Shown here: positions 54,065 to 61,954 of the stretch, piece after piece
Position numbering within the stretch: position 1 is the stretch's first letter
Layout of the letters: each line of letters begins with the position of its first letter
Assembly (NCBI GenBank): GCA_021324635.1
Contig: JAJPIS010000020.1
Location: forward strand, 1-64,000
DNA: 64,000 bases
Direction: 5' to 3'
Source: Gemmatimonadota bacterium
GTDB lineage: Bacteria; Gemmatimonadota; Gemmatimonadetes; Gemmatimonadales; Gemmatimonadaceae
Made by a program: the position numbers and the translations under genes
The notes under the pieces: model-generated
Databases searched by the model: none
The model's input: the letters and a program-made list of their open reading frames with translations, nothing else
Told to the model about the DNA's origin: nothing

Positions 54065-55462
54065 ATGCGTAGACCGTTCATCATTCCGGCGCTCCTGGCG
54101 CTGGCCACGATCGTTCGCGCGCAGGATCCGGGCGCGACGGTCCCCGGCAGCGTGAAGCTGGGCGCCAGCAAGAAAGTGCACGAGCTGGCCCATGTCGTGA
54201 ACCACCCAGGCGTCTGGAAGGCGGCGGACATCGAGATCGAGCAGGACCCCGGGCGCCCGTACGTGTACGTCTGCGGGTTCGTGAACTTCGACACGCAGAT
54301 CTACGACATCAGCAACACCGCGCACCCGAAGTTGATCTACGACTGGACCATCGAGCATCCGGAGCTGCACAAGGGGATCGGCGCGATGGACGGGAAGTAC
54401 TTCAAGATCGGGAACAAGTACTACTACGCGCAGTCGTTCCAGTTTCTCCAGGGCAGCCCCGACGCCGACCTGGGCGCGGTGATCTTCGATGTGACCGGCC
54501 TGCCCGACACGTCCACGGTCAAAGTGGTGGCGCGTATCCGCTACCCGCAGGCGCCTGGCGGCTTCCACAACAGCTTCGCGTACAAGCACTCGGACGGGCG
54601 CGTGCTGTACTTCGCCACCGTGAACGAGTCCAAGGCGCTCGTCTACGATCTCGACAAGGTCGTCACCCCGGGCTCCGATCCGAGCACCTGGCTGGTTGGC
54701 GAGGTGCCCAATCCGACGCCGATGAAGCAGCTCGGCAACGGCGGCTACCACGATTTCTACGTCGCCTATGATCCGGCCACCCACCAGGACAAGTTCTACG
54801 GCGCCGGGCTCGGTGGCTTCTCGGTCTGGGATGTCACCCACACGGACGCCCCGAAGCAGCTCTTCACCATCACGAGCCTCGGCCAGGATATCGCCCATAC
54901 GTTCACGCCGTCGCCGGACGGGAAGTACGCCGTCACCGAGACCGAGTACCAGTATACGCCGCTCCGCATCTGGGATCTCACGCCCGGCCAGGAGGGCAAG
55001 GTACAGAACATCGACACCCCGATCAGCGCCTGGACGGCCGACTGGCGCGACCTCTCCCACAACCACGAGGTGCGCTGGCCGTACGTGTTCGTGTCGGCGT
55101 ACGAGGACGGCCTGCAGATCTTCAGCCTCAAGGATCCCAAGCACCCGCAGACCGAAGGGCACCTCTACACCTGCCAGTGCGAGCACGAGCACGGGTTCGG
55201 GAACACGCCCGACAACAACTGGGCGAGCACGACGAGTGTCATGCAGGGCGCCTTCGGCGTGGACGTCCGCAATCGGGACGGGCTGATCGTCATCTCGGAC
55301 ATGCGGACCGGCCTCTGGCTCGCCAAGCTCGACGGCTTCAACGGGTGGAATGGCCGTGAGTACGGCCAGCCCAACATCTCGAGCGTGCAGGACTATGACC
55401 ACGGCCCGGCGCACCCGCCGATCTCGATGGCAGAGCCCGGCGCCGCGCCGGTCGGGCGTTGA
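54065..55462 (+). CDS. LVIVD-repeat protein, first gene of copper-type operon
   Basis: Exported protein of about 465 residues with a signal peptide ending TIVRAQ. The blades have LVIVD-like motifs: TQIYDISNTAHPKLIYDW, GAVIFDVTGLPDTSTV, FSVWDVTHTDAPKQLFTI, LQIFSLKDPKHPQTEGHL. A CQCEHEHGFG stretch near residue 370 with two cysteines and two histidines may bind metal. It is the first of five coupled genes: small exported protein, multicopper oxidase, CcdA and thioredoxin-like protein. Its relation to the LVIVD gene at 8593 is one of family, not close copy. The mechanism is unknown; binding a copper protein or metal is my inference from context. Confidence 0.85.
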   Translation: MRRPFIIPALLALATIVRAQDPGATVPGSVKLGASKKVHELAHVVNHPGVWKAADIEIEQDPGRPYVYVCGFVNFDTQIYDISNTAHPKLIYDWTIEHPELHKGIGAMDGKYFKIGNKYYYAQSFQFLQGSPDADLGAVIFDVTGLPDTSTVKVVARIRYPQAPGGFHNSFAYKHSDGRVLYFATVNESKALVYDLDKVVTPGSDPSTWLVGEVPNPTPMKQLGNGGYHDFYVAYDPATHQDKFYGAGLGGFSVWDVTHTDAPKQLFTITSLGQDIAHTFTPSPDGKYAVTETEYQYTPLRIWDLTPGQEGKVQNIDTPISAWTADWRDLSHNHEVRWPYVFVSAYEDGLQIFSLKDPKHPQTEGHLYTCQCEHEHGFGNTPDNNWASTTSVMQGAFGVDVRNRDGLIVISDMRTGLWLAKLDGFNGWNGREYGQPNISSVQDYDHGPAHPPISMAEPGAAPVGR

Positions 55463-55971
55463 GGGCCGGACGGGCCGCTTCGCTCTGTCTCTGCGCGGTG
55501 CTCCTCGCGACCGCCGGCGCCGTCCCTCGCGCCGGCGGTAGCGGGGCCACCGACCCGTACCAGATCCACCTCTTTCCGACACCCACCGCGCCCGGGGCGT
55601 CCGGTGACGCGCGCCTCGTGTTCGCCGCGTCGCCGTTCGGGGTCGCGGTCAGCGAGGATGGACGCGCGCGCTACGACGTCCAGATCACCGCCGCCGGGCT
55701 TCCGGAGCCATCGACACTCGGCGCCTACGCACGCTACATCGCCTGGGCGGCGACCCCGGATCTGACGACGTGGGTCCGCCTCGGGACCGTCACCAACGGC
55801 AAGAACACCGTCGGCCCGGTCGATCTCAACAAGTTCCTGCTCGTCGTCTCCGCCGAGTCGTCGCCGGCGCCGGCGTCGCAGACGGGGCCGACCGTTCTGC
55901 ACGGCACCTCGCCCAGCGGCTACCTCCAGTCGTTCCTCTCGCACCCCCTGTTCAGGGGCTTGCCCCAGTGA
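55459..55971 (+). CDS. Small exported protein of unknown function in copper-type operon
   Basis: Protein of about 170 residues. The start codon is TTG overlapping the TGA of the LVIVD gene (TTGA), so translation is coupled. A signal peptide (ends AVPRAGG) is followed by beta-rich sequence: ASGDARLVFAASPFGVAVSEDGRARYDVQI, LGAYARYIAWAATPDLTTWVRLGTV, NKFLLVVSAESS and ...GTSPSGYLQSFLSH. There are no cysteines after the signal. I recognise no named domain. Its position between an LVIVD gene and a multicopper oxidase suggests a partner or assembly role for that oxidase. Confidence 0.75.
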   Translation: MRAGRAASLCLCAVLLATAGAVPRAGGSGATDPYQIHLFPTPTAPGASGDARLVFAASPFGVAVSEDGRARYDVQITAAGLPEPSTLGAYARYIAWAATPDLTTWVRLGTVTNGKNTVGPVDLNKFLLVVSAESSPAPASQTGPTVLHGTSPSGYLQSFLSHPLFRGLPQ

Positions 55972-57788
55972 GACCGGGCATCCTCGTGCTGGGCGCACTC
56001 CTCGCCCTGGCCGGCCCGGCGCCCTCGGCCCGGGGGCAGGGGACCGCGGCGGGGGCTGCGGGACGGGACACGTCGGGGATGGCCGGGATGAGTGGGATGA
56101 CCGGGACGCGCCGAACGGGGGCGGACACGGGGGCACCGGCGTCCGCGCGCGGACGCCGGGATTCGGCCATGGCGGCGATGCCCGGGATGTCCGGGATGGG
56201 CGGCGGTGCCATGACGATGCCGATCCCGATGCCGGCCGGCATGGTCATGATGCCCGGGCTCGTGGGGCTCGCGCCGCCCGGCGGCACCTTCCTGCCGGGC
56301 GGGCAGGCCGATCTGGGTGCCCTGCCGGCGGCGCGCCCCCGGAGCCTCGTGCCCCTCGCCAATGGCGACACGCTCGACCTCACCGCCACGCTCGTCCGAC
56401 GGACCATGAACGGCCGGCCGGTCGCCATGTACGGCTTCAACGGTGAGATCCCCGGTCCGCTCATTCGCGTGCCGCAGAACGCGACCATCATCGTCCGCTT
56501 CCACAACCGGATCGACCTCCCGAGCGCCGTGCACTGGCACGGCGTCCGATTGGAGAACCGGAACGACGGCAGCCCCGGCGTGACCCAGCAGCCGGTCCCG
56601 GTCGGCGGAAGCTTCGTCTACCGGGTGCACTTCCCGGACGCGGGACTGTACTGGTATCACCCGCACGTGCGGGAGGACGTGGAGCAGGCGATGGGCCTCT
56701 TCGGCAACATGATCGTGGACTCGCCGGACAGGGACTACTACGCCCCCGCGAACAGCGAGCAGGTGCTCATGCTCGAGGACCTGCTCACCAACGCCGACAC
56801 GCTCATCCCGTTCGGCCGGCCGGGCCCCGACTTCGCCCTCATGGGCCGCGTCGGCAACACGATCCTCGTCAACGGCGAGCCGCACTACGCGCTCCAGGCG
56901 TCGCAGGGCGAGGTCGTCCGCTTCTACCTCACCAACGTCTCGAGCTCGCGCACCTACAACCTGTCGTTCGGCGGCGCCGCGATGAAGATCGTCGCGTCCG
57001 ACGTCAGTCGCTTCGAGCACGAGGAGCGGATCACGAGCATCATCATCGCGCCCGCCGAGCGGTACATCGTCGACGTCCGGTTCGACCATCCGGGCTCGTA
57101 CGCGCTGGTCAACGCCGTCCAGGCGATCAACCATTTCCGTGGGGAGTTCGCGCCCGAGGTGGATACCCTGGGTGCGGTCGCCGTCGCGCCCACGCCGGCG
57201 ACGCCGGACTACGGGAGCGCCTTCGCGACGCTGCGCGACAACGCGGCGGTCTCGCGCGAGATCGACCGGTACCGCGCCGCCTTCGACCGTCCGCGGGACA
57301 AGACCTTGCGGCTCACGGTCAGGGTCAACGGTCTGCCGCTGGCGACGGTCCAGTTCATGAGCGTCGACACCGCCTACTTCGCGCCGGTGGAGTGGGTGGA
57401 CGGCATGCCCGACATGAACTGGCTCTCGACGAGCGACGAGGTGCGCTGGATCCTGCGCGACGACGCGACCGGGAAGGAGAACATGGACATCGACTGGCAC
57501 GTCCGGCAGGGGTCGATGGTCAAGCTCCGGATCTACAACGATCCGATGTCCTTCCACCCCATGCAGCACCCCATGCATCTCCACGGCCAACGGATGTTGG
57601 TGGTGTCGCGCGACGGCGTCCCGACGAAGAACCTCGTCTGGAAGGACACGGTCCTCATCCCGGTCGGCGAGACGGTGGACCTGCTCATCGACGCGTCCAA
57701 TCCCGGCGCGTGGATGCTGCACTGCCACATCGCCGAGCACCTTGGCGCGGGGATGATGACCGTCCTGCACGTCGACCCGACGTCATGA
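55968..57788 (+). CDS. Multicopper oxidase with Met-rich N-terminus
   Basis: Exported three-domain oxidase of about 606 residues starting at a GTG that overlaps the preceding stop (GTGA). A Sec signal (ends ARGQG) is followed by a methionine-rich linker (about 37-95, with MAGMSGMTG and MAAMPGMSGM), a pattern typical of copper handling. Copper sites are complete: HWHGVR (189-194), WYHPHVRED (229-237), MQHPMHLHGQRM and WMLHCHIAEHLGAGM. Cys586, His591 and Met596 are the type-1 ligands. It probably oxidises Cu(I) or a metal/phenolic substrate in the periplasm. CcdA and thioredoxin-like genes follow directly and may maintain thiols during its maturation. Confidence 0.93.
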   Translation: MRPGILVLGALLALAGPAPSARGQGTAAGAAGRDTSGMAGMSGMTGTRRTGADTGAPASARGRRDSAMAAMPGMSGMGGGAMTMPIPMPAGMVMMPGLVGLAPPGGTFLPGGQADLGALPAARPRSLVPLANGDTLDLTATLVRRTMNGRPVAMYGFNGEIPGPLIRVPQNATIIVRFHNRIDLPSAVHWHGVRLENRNDGSPGVTQQPVPVGGSFVYRVHFPDAGLYWYHPHVREDVEQAMGLFGNMIVDSPDRDYYAPANSEQVLMLEDLLTNADTLIPFGRPGPDFALMGRVGNTILVNGEPHYALQASQGEVVRFYLTNVSSSRTYNLSFGGAAMKIVASDVSRFEHEERITSIIIAPAERYIVDVRFDHPGSYALVNAVQAINHFRGEFAPEVDTLGAVAVAPTPATPDYGSAFATLRDNAAVSREIDRYRAAFDRPRDKTLRLTVRVNGLPLATVQFMSVDTAYFAPVEWVDGMPDMNWLSTSDEVRWILRDDATGKENMDIDWHVRQGSMVKLRIYNDPMSFHPMQHPMHLHGQRMLVVSRDGVPTKNLVWKDTVLIPVGETVDLLIDASNPGAWMLHCHIAEHLGAGMMTVLHVDPTS

Positions 57789-58504
57789 GCCATATCGACA
57801 TTCTCGGTCGCCTCTCGTCCAGCCCCTGGACGGCCATTCCGCTGCTCTTCGCCGCCGGCGTGCTCACGAGCCTCACGCCGTGCATCTATCCCATGATCCC
57901 GATCACGGCCGCGATCGTCGGGGGCGAGAGCGTCGGACGGGGGGCGGCGGGCTCGCGTGCCCGCCCGCTGGCGCTCACGCTCAGCTACGTGCTGGGGCTC
58001 GCGCTCGTCTACGCGACGCTCGGCCTGCTGGCCGGACTCACCGGCACGCTCTTCGGCGCGATCAGCTCGAACCCGTGGGCGTATTTCGCGATGGCGAATC
58101 TGCTCGTCCTGTTCGCCCTCGTCATGGCCGATGTCGTGCCGCTCCGCATCCCGGCGGCCCTGACGAGTCGTGCCGCCCGAGCCGGGCGGGGGGGCGACAT
58201 CGCCGGGGCGTTCGTCATGGGCGCGGCCTCGGGGCTCGTCGCCGCCCCGTGCTCGGCGCCGGTCATGGCGGGCGTGTTGACCTGGGTCGGTACGACGCGC
58301 AGCGGCCTGCTCGGGTTCGTGTACCTCTTCGTCTTCACGCTCGGGATGTGCACGTTTCTCGTCGTCGCGGGTATCTCGACCGGGGCCCTGGCCCGCCTGC
58401 CACGGGCCGGCACGTGGATGCTCTGGGTGAAGCGCGCCTTCGCGCTGATCATGGTCGGCGCCGCCGAGTACTACCTGGTTCTCATGGGTCAACAGCTCGT
58501 CTGA
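57785..58504 (+). CDS. CcdA-type thiol reductant membrane protein
   Basis: Membrane protein of about 239 residues with six hydrophobic segments, the CcdA/DsbD transmembrane domain. The redox cysteines are present in two symmetric positions: Cys in LTSLTPCIYPMIPIT and Cys in GLVAAPCSAPVMAG. It passes electrons from cytoplasmic thioredoxin to periplasmic thioredoxin-like proteins. It overlaps the multicopper oxidase stop by 4 nt (ATGA), and the thioredoxin-like gene follows after 2 nt. Its natural partner is that protein. Confidence 0.92.
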   Translation: MSHIDILGRLSSSPWTAIPLLFAAGVLTSLTPCIYPMIPITAAIVGGESVGRGAAGSRARPLALTLSYVLGLALVYATLGLLAGLTGTLFGAISSNPWAYFAMANLLVLFALVMADVVPLRIPAALTSRAARAGRGGDIAGAFVMGAASGLVAAPCSAPVMAGVLTWVGTTRSGLLGFVYLFVFTLGMCTFLVVAGISTGALARLPRAGTWMLWVKRAFALIMVGAAEYYLVLMGQQLV

Positions 58505-58506
58505 CA

Positions 58507-59142
58507 ATGACGACATCGGTTCCGGTTGGACGGCATGCCGGTGGGCGTGCCGGTGGGCGTGCCGGTGGGCGTGCCGGTGGGCTGCCGGCGGGACGCGCTC
58601 TCGGGTGCGGGGGCGCCAGGCGCACCGCTGCCGCCGCGCGGGGTCGACTGACCGGGGCGCTCGTGGCCGCCATCGTGGTCGGTGCGGCCGTTGCGGCGCG
58701 GCCCGCGTCGGCCCAGGACGGGGGGATCGCCCTCGGTGCCCGGGCGCCGGCCGCCAGCGTGCGAACGCTGGACGGCAAGCCGGTCGACCTCGCGAGCGTC
58801 GTCGGTCCCGGGCCCGCGCTGATCGAGTTCTGGGCGACCTGGTGCCCGAACTGCAAGGAGCTCGAGCCGACGCTGTCGGCCGCTCGGGCGAAGTATGCCG
58901 GACGCGTGACGTTCGTGACGGTGGCGGTCGCGATCAACGAGTCGATCGAGCGGGTACGGCGGCACGCCGCCAGCCATCCCATGGGCCCGTCGATCGTGTA
59001 CGACGCCGACGGCACGGCCGCGAGCGCGTACGACGCGCCGGCCACCTCTTACGTGGTGGTGATCGACCGGACCGGCCGCGTCGTCTACACCGGCGTCGGA
59101 GGCACCCAGGATCTGGACGCCGCCATCCGCAAGGCTCTCTGA
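58507..59142 (+). CDS. TlpA/ResA-like thioredoxin-fold protein with Gly/Arg repeats
   Basis: Protein of about 211 residues. The N-terminus is odd: a 12-bp repeat encodes several GGRA units (AGGRAGGRAGGRAGG) before a hydrophobic signal-anchor segment (about 48-65). The thioredoxin domain follows with LIEFWATWCPNCKELEPTLSAAR, holding the CPNC redox motif, and ATSYVVVIDRTGRVVYTGVGG with the usual cis-Pro replaced around PATSY. It works outside the cytoplasm, most likely receiving electrons from the CcdA encoded just upstream. It is the last gene of the copper-type operon; a strong hairpin follows at 59214-59248. Confidence 0.88.
   Translation: MTTSVPVGRHAGGRAGGRAGGRAGGLPAGRALGCGGARRTAAAARGRLTGALVAAIVVGAAVAARPASAQDGGIALGARAPAASVRTLDGKPVDLASVVGPGPALIEFWATWCPNCKELEPTLSAARAKYAGRVTFVTVAVAINESIERVRRHAASHPMGPSIVYDADGTAASAYDAPATSYVVVIDRTGRVVYTGVGGTQDLDAAIRKAL
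58537..58584 (+). repeat. 12-bp coding tandem repeat (GGRA units)
   Basis: GCCGGTGGGCGT is repeated three times exactly from 58537 with a fourth partial, diverged copy. It lies inside the thioredoxin-like gene, encoding GGRA repeats just before the membrane anchor. Copy number may vary between strains. Confidence 0.8.
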
Positions 59143-59213
59143 GCCCGGTTGGGACCGGCGGTCCCGCCCGGCCCGGTCTGGCGTGCCGCCCCGGCGGTCA
59201 GGGTTGCATACAC

Positions 59214-59248
59214 GACAGAGCCCACGCGCCAGGCACGTGGGCTCTGTC
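59214..59248. terminator. Bidirectional hairpin terminator
   Basis: A perfect 13-bp stem (GACAGAGCCCACG at 59214-59226 with CGTGGGCTCTGTC at 59236-59248) encloses a 9-nt loop, between the thioredoxin-like gene and the convergent peroxiredoxin gene. Confidence 0.82.
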
Positions 59249-59270
59249 ATCGTCGCCGCATGCGGGTTCG

Positions 59271-59900
59271 CTACTCGCCGCCGCTGCTCCCGCCCGGTGC
59301 CCCTCCGCCCGTCGCCGTTCCTGAGGCCTTCTCGACGGCGTGCGCCAGGTCGCTATACGACTGCGGCGCGAGCACCTTGAACGGCTTGGCCACGTAGGTG
59401 ACACGCCCGTCCGGGGCCACGACGAACAGCGACCGGTTGTCCACGTTGTTCTTCTCGTCGAAGGCGCCGTAGATCTTGCCGACGGCGCTGCCACTGTCGC
59501 TGGCGAACACGATCGGGAAGTCCGACTCACGTGCCCAGTTCGCGAGCGTCGTGTCGGCGTCGACACTGATGCCGATCACCGCCACCTTGCGGCCGTTCTT
59601 GAAGAGCGTGGCGTACTGATCACGGTACGCCTCCATTTGGATCGTTCAGCCCTTGGTCCGCGCCTGATAGAAGAAGGCCAGGACGACCGTCTGGCCCCGG
59701 TAGTCGCTGAGCCGAACCGGCGCCTGAAGAAGCCCGTACCGGGTCGCGCCGCGCAGCGAGAAATCGGGGGCCATGCTGCCGACCTCCGGGCCGGCGGCGC
59801 CAGGCGACGTCGGCGGGGCCGCTGCCTGCCCGTTCGCTCGCGATGCGAGCGCCGTCACGGCGACGGCCAGAGTCCCAACCCAGCGAGTACCCAAGGACAT
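59271..59900 (-). CDS. Selenocysteine peroxiredoxin (in-frame TGA), exported
   Basis: One gene of 209 residues split by an in-frame TGA at 59646-59648. The first part has a signal peptide (ends SRANG) and the AhpC/TSA (BCP/PrxQ-like) beginning APDFSLRGATRYGLL...LAFFYQARTKG. After TGA the frame runs TIQMEAYRDQYATLFKNG and on to a complete thioredoxin-like end. In the family, this is TxxC, so TGA sits exactly at the peroxidatic cysteine (residue 85), one base from TGC. There is no other cysteine in the protein. A hairpin fitting a bacterial SECIS follows. I read residue 85 as selenocysteine. Reading TGA as a stop would leave two useless fragments; a pseudogene or sequence error are alternatives. 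It is convergent with the thioredoxin-like gene and may be served by it. Confidence 0.82.
59610..59631 (-). promoter_or_regulatory. Putative bacterial SECIS hairpin
   Basis: On the minus strand, GGCGTAC (59625-59631) pairs perfectly with GTACGCC (59610-59616) around the loop CGTGATCA (59617-59624). The loop begins 21 nt after the in-frame TGA, within the 16-37 nt window reported for bacterial SECIS elements, and has a G in the first two loop bases, as required by the known consensus. The stem lies inside the coding sequence, as usual for bacteria. Confidence 0.72.
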
Positions 59901-60040
59901 GCAGAGCGCTCTCGAGCGGAGGTGAGGAGGAGTCAGGGGGCGAATATACCCACCCGTCCGCGACTTGTCACGCGGCTGCGTCGCGCGTGAGCGTCGCGCG
60001 GTCGGCAAGGCGGCGTCCTTCGTCCGCCGCCGCCCGCGTC

Positions 60041-60850
60041 CTACCGGCCGGCCGGCGGCACGAAGAGGCTCGCGTCCAGTGGCACATCCGTCCGAACGTC
60101 CGAGTATTCCTCGCGCTGACGCAGCTTGCCGTCGGTGTAGAACTCGACCTTCTCGGAGAGCCAGCCGCCGCTCGGGAGGCGCACGTAGTTGTCGAACCGC
60201 GTGTCGGACGTCTTGCTCGAGTCCTGCCCCGCCGGCGCGAGGGACCGCACATAGAGCAGGCGCTCCTTGTCGATCCAGAGCTGCCGCGAGTGCAGATCGC
60301 CCGGCGCCGCCCCGATGACGTAGACCGGGCGCCCGTTCCAGGTGTCCTCGTGCACCGGCGCCATCGTGAAGTGCTCCGCGCGAAGCGATGCCAGCGTGCG
60401 CTCGACCGGCTGCACGTACACGTCGAAGCCGATCGTCAGGAGATAGTTGCCGCCGGCGAGCCGCCGCACGCTGTCCCCGCGGACCACGAACGTGGAGTCG
60501 TTGGCGAAGATGTACGCCATGGGGCCGGTCGCCCGCTCCAGATCGATGCGCAGCCGGCCGGGGAGCATCGCCTTCTCGCGCCAGGTCTCGATGACCATCG
60601 TGTCGGCCGGCGACCGGAGCGTCGTCCGCTGCGTGAACGTGAGTGTGTGATACCAGGTCGCGGCGTACCGGTCGTGCATGGCGCGGAGGATGCTCTCCCC
60701 GGTGGTCGCCGGCGCCTGCGGGCTCACCCGGGTCGCAGCCGCCATCGACCAGCACACGACGACCATGGGGAACAGGGCGGGGCGGGCGGGGCGGGCGGCG
60801 CGGGCGGGCCCGGCGGCCCGTCGCGCGAAGCGTGGCACAGTGAGGCGCAT
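60041..60850 (-). CDS. LolA-like outer-membrane lipoprotein-sorting-type protein
   Basis: Exported protein of about 269 residues; the start at 60850 has AAGGAG 6 nt upstream. A basic N-terminal stretch and hydrophobic segment form the signal. The rest has the LolA/LolB-like half-barrel pattern: YAATWYHTLTFTQRTTLRS, TWREKAMLPGRLRIDLERA, IDKERLLYVRSLAPAG, and TRFDNYVRLPSGGWLSEKVEFYTDG. Such proteins bind lipid-like groups. No specific function can be assigned. The peroxiredoxin gene is next downstream on the same strand, 140 nt away. Confidence 0.8.
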   Translation of the reverse strand: MRLTVPRFARRAAGPARAARPARPALFPMVVVCWSMAAATRVSPQAPATTGESILRAMHDRYAATWYHTLTFTQRTTLRSPADTMVIETWREKAMLPGRLRIDLERATGPMAYIFANDSTFVVRGDSVRRLAGGNYLLTIGFDVYVQPVERTLASLRAEHFTMAPVHEDTWNGRPVYVIGAAPGDLHSRQLWIDKERLLYVRSLAPAGQDSSKTSDTRFDNYVRLPSGGWLSEKVEFYTDGKLRQREEYSDVRTDVPLDASLFVPPAGR

Positions 60851-60967
60851 CGAGGGCTCCTTGGTCGTGTGGCGGGTGGCTCGGGCGCCGTACAAGCTAC
60901 CGGCGGATCTCCGGCGTGCCAGGCCCGGCGGGTTGACAGCGCGGGTCCGGCGTCGTAGGAACAGCCT

Positions 60968-61834
60968 GTGACCGACGGCATCCCGACCGACCGGGTGGCG
61001 GCCGCCGATCGCCTCGACCGGCTGCCGTCGGCCGGCGCCGCCGCCCGCACCCGCGCCGTCGCGGCCGCGCTCATGTGGGTCGGCGGGTTCGTCGATGCCC
61101 TGGGCTTCCTCCTCCTCCGAGGTGTCTACCTCGGCAACATGACGGGGGACACGGTCGGCGCCGGGATTGCCGCCGTCCACCGGGACTGGCGAGAGCTCCT
61201 GACACGGGTGCAGCCGATCCTCGGCTTCGGGATCGGGCTCCTCGCGGGCGCGGTCGCCCAGGATGTCGCGCGGCGGGTCGGGGGCCGGCGCCTGCTCGCC
61301 CTCGCCCTGGGGCTCGAGGCGGTCTGTCTCGCGGTCGTGGGCCTCCTGCCCGGCGGCGATGCGCGTCTCCGCATCCTCCTCGGCGCGGCGGCCATGGGCG
61401 TCCAGAACACGTCGTTGCGCAACAGCGGTATCCTGTCGCTCTATACGACGCACGTGACGGGGCTGCTCACCGAGCTGTCCGAGTATCTCTCGTCGGTCGT
61501 CGCCGGGCTGACCGGGATCCCGCACCACCGGCGAGCCCCGGAACTCTTCGGGCCGGTCGCCGCGAGCGAGCCGCTCTTCGCCCCAGCGACCGGCCCGGCG
61601 GCCCGCGCGCCGGGCCGAACGGCGCTCGGCCTCGCGCTGCTGTACGGGGTCTGGGTGACCGGTGTCGTGAGCTGCGCCGCGCTCCTCCCGACCTGGGGGC
61701 GGGCGATCGTGTGGATACCGGTCGCCGTCGTATCCGCGGTCGCCGTCACCGATCTCCTGCGCCCCATCGCCCCGGCCGGCGCATCCGGGGACGCGCACAC
61801 CCCGGCGACCGTCGTGTCACGATCCCGCGCGTGA
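60968..61834 (+). CDS. DUF1275 (YoaK-like) membrane protein
   Basis: Membrane protein of about 288 residues starting at a GTG. Six hydrophobic segments and the conserved GGFVDALGFLLLRGVYLGNMTGDTV and GVQNTSLRNSGI...TTHVTGLLTEL blocks mark the DUF1275 family of integral membrane proteins. The function is unknown. It is divergent from the LolA-like gene; 117 nt separate their starts. Confidence 0.9.
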   Translation: MTDGIPTDRVAAADRLDRLPSAGAAARTRAVAAALMWVGGFVDALGFLLLRGVYLGNMTGDTVGAGIAAVHRDWRELLTRVQPILGFGIGLLAGAVAQDVARRVGGRRLLALALGLEAVCLAVVGLLPGGDARLRILLGAAAMGVQNTSLRNSGILSLYTTHVTGLLTELSEYLSSVVAGLTGIPHHRRAPELFGPVAASEPLFAPATGPAARAPGRTALGLALLYGVWVTGVVSCAALLPTWGRAIVWIPVAVVSAVAVTDLLRPIAPAGASGDAHTPATVVSRSRA

Positions 61835-61866
61835 TCACGGCGCCGTCACCCCACCGGGCGGGGCCA

Positions 61867-61940
61867 GGCATTCGTGCAGATGCGATTCGCGGGCGGCATG
61901 CATGCCGAACGGCGAACGGCGGGCCACATGCATGCCGCCC
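61867..61940. repeat. Second copy of the dispersed GGGCGGCAT palindromic repeat
   Basis: Bases 61867-61908 match the reverse complement of the third copy at 35023-35067 with about 85% identity and one 1-nt gap. Here a GGGCGGCATGCAT arm (61891-61903) is paired with ATGCATGCCGCCC (61928-61940) around a 24-nt spacer, a 13-bp perfect inverted repeat. It lies just upstream of the DUF5916 gene. Confidence 0.8.
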
Positions 61941-61954
61941 CCACGGACATCGCG

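Noticed and set aside
59271-59636. Separate small peroxiredoxin-like gene starting at the internal ATG (59636)
   Set aside because: It would lack the first strand and the catalytic residue, and the upstream part continues in the same frame across a single TGA at the catalytic site.
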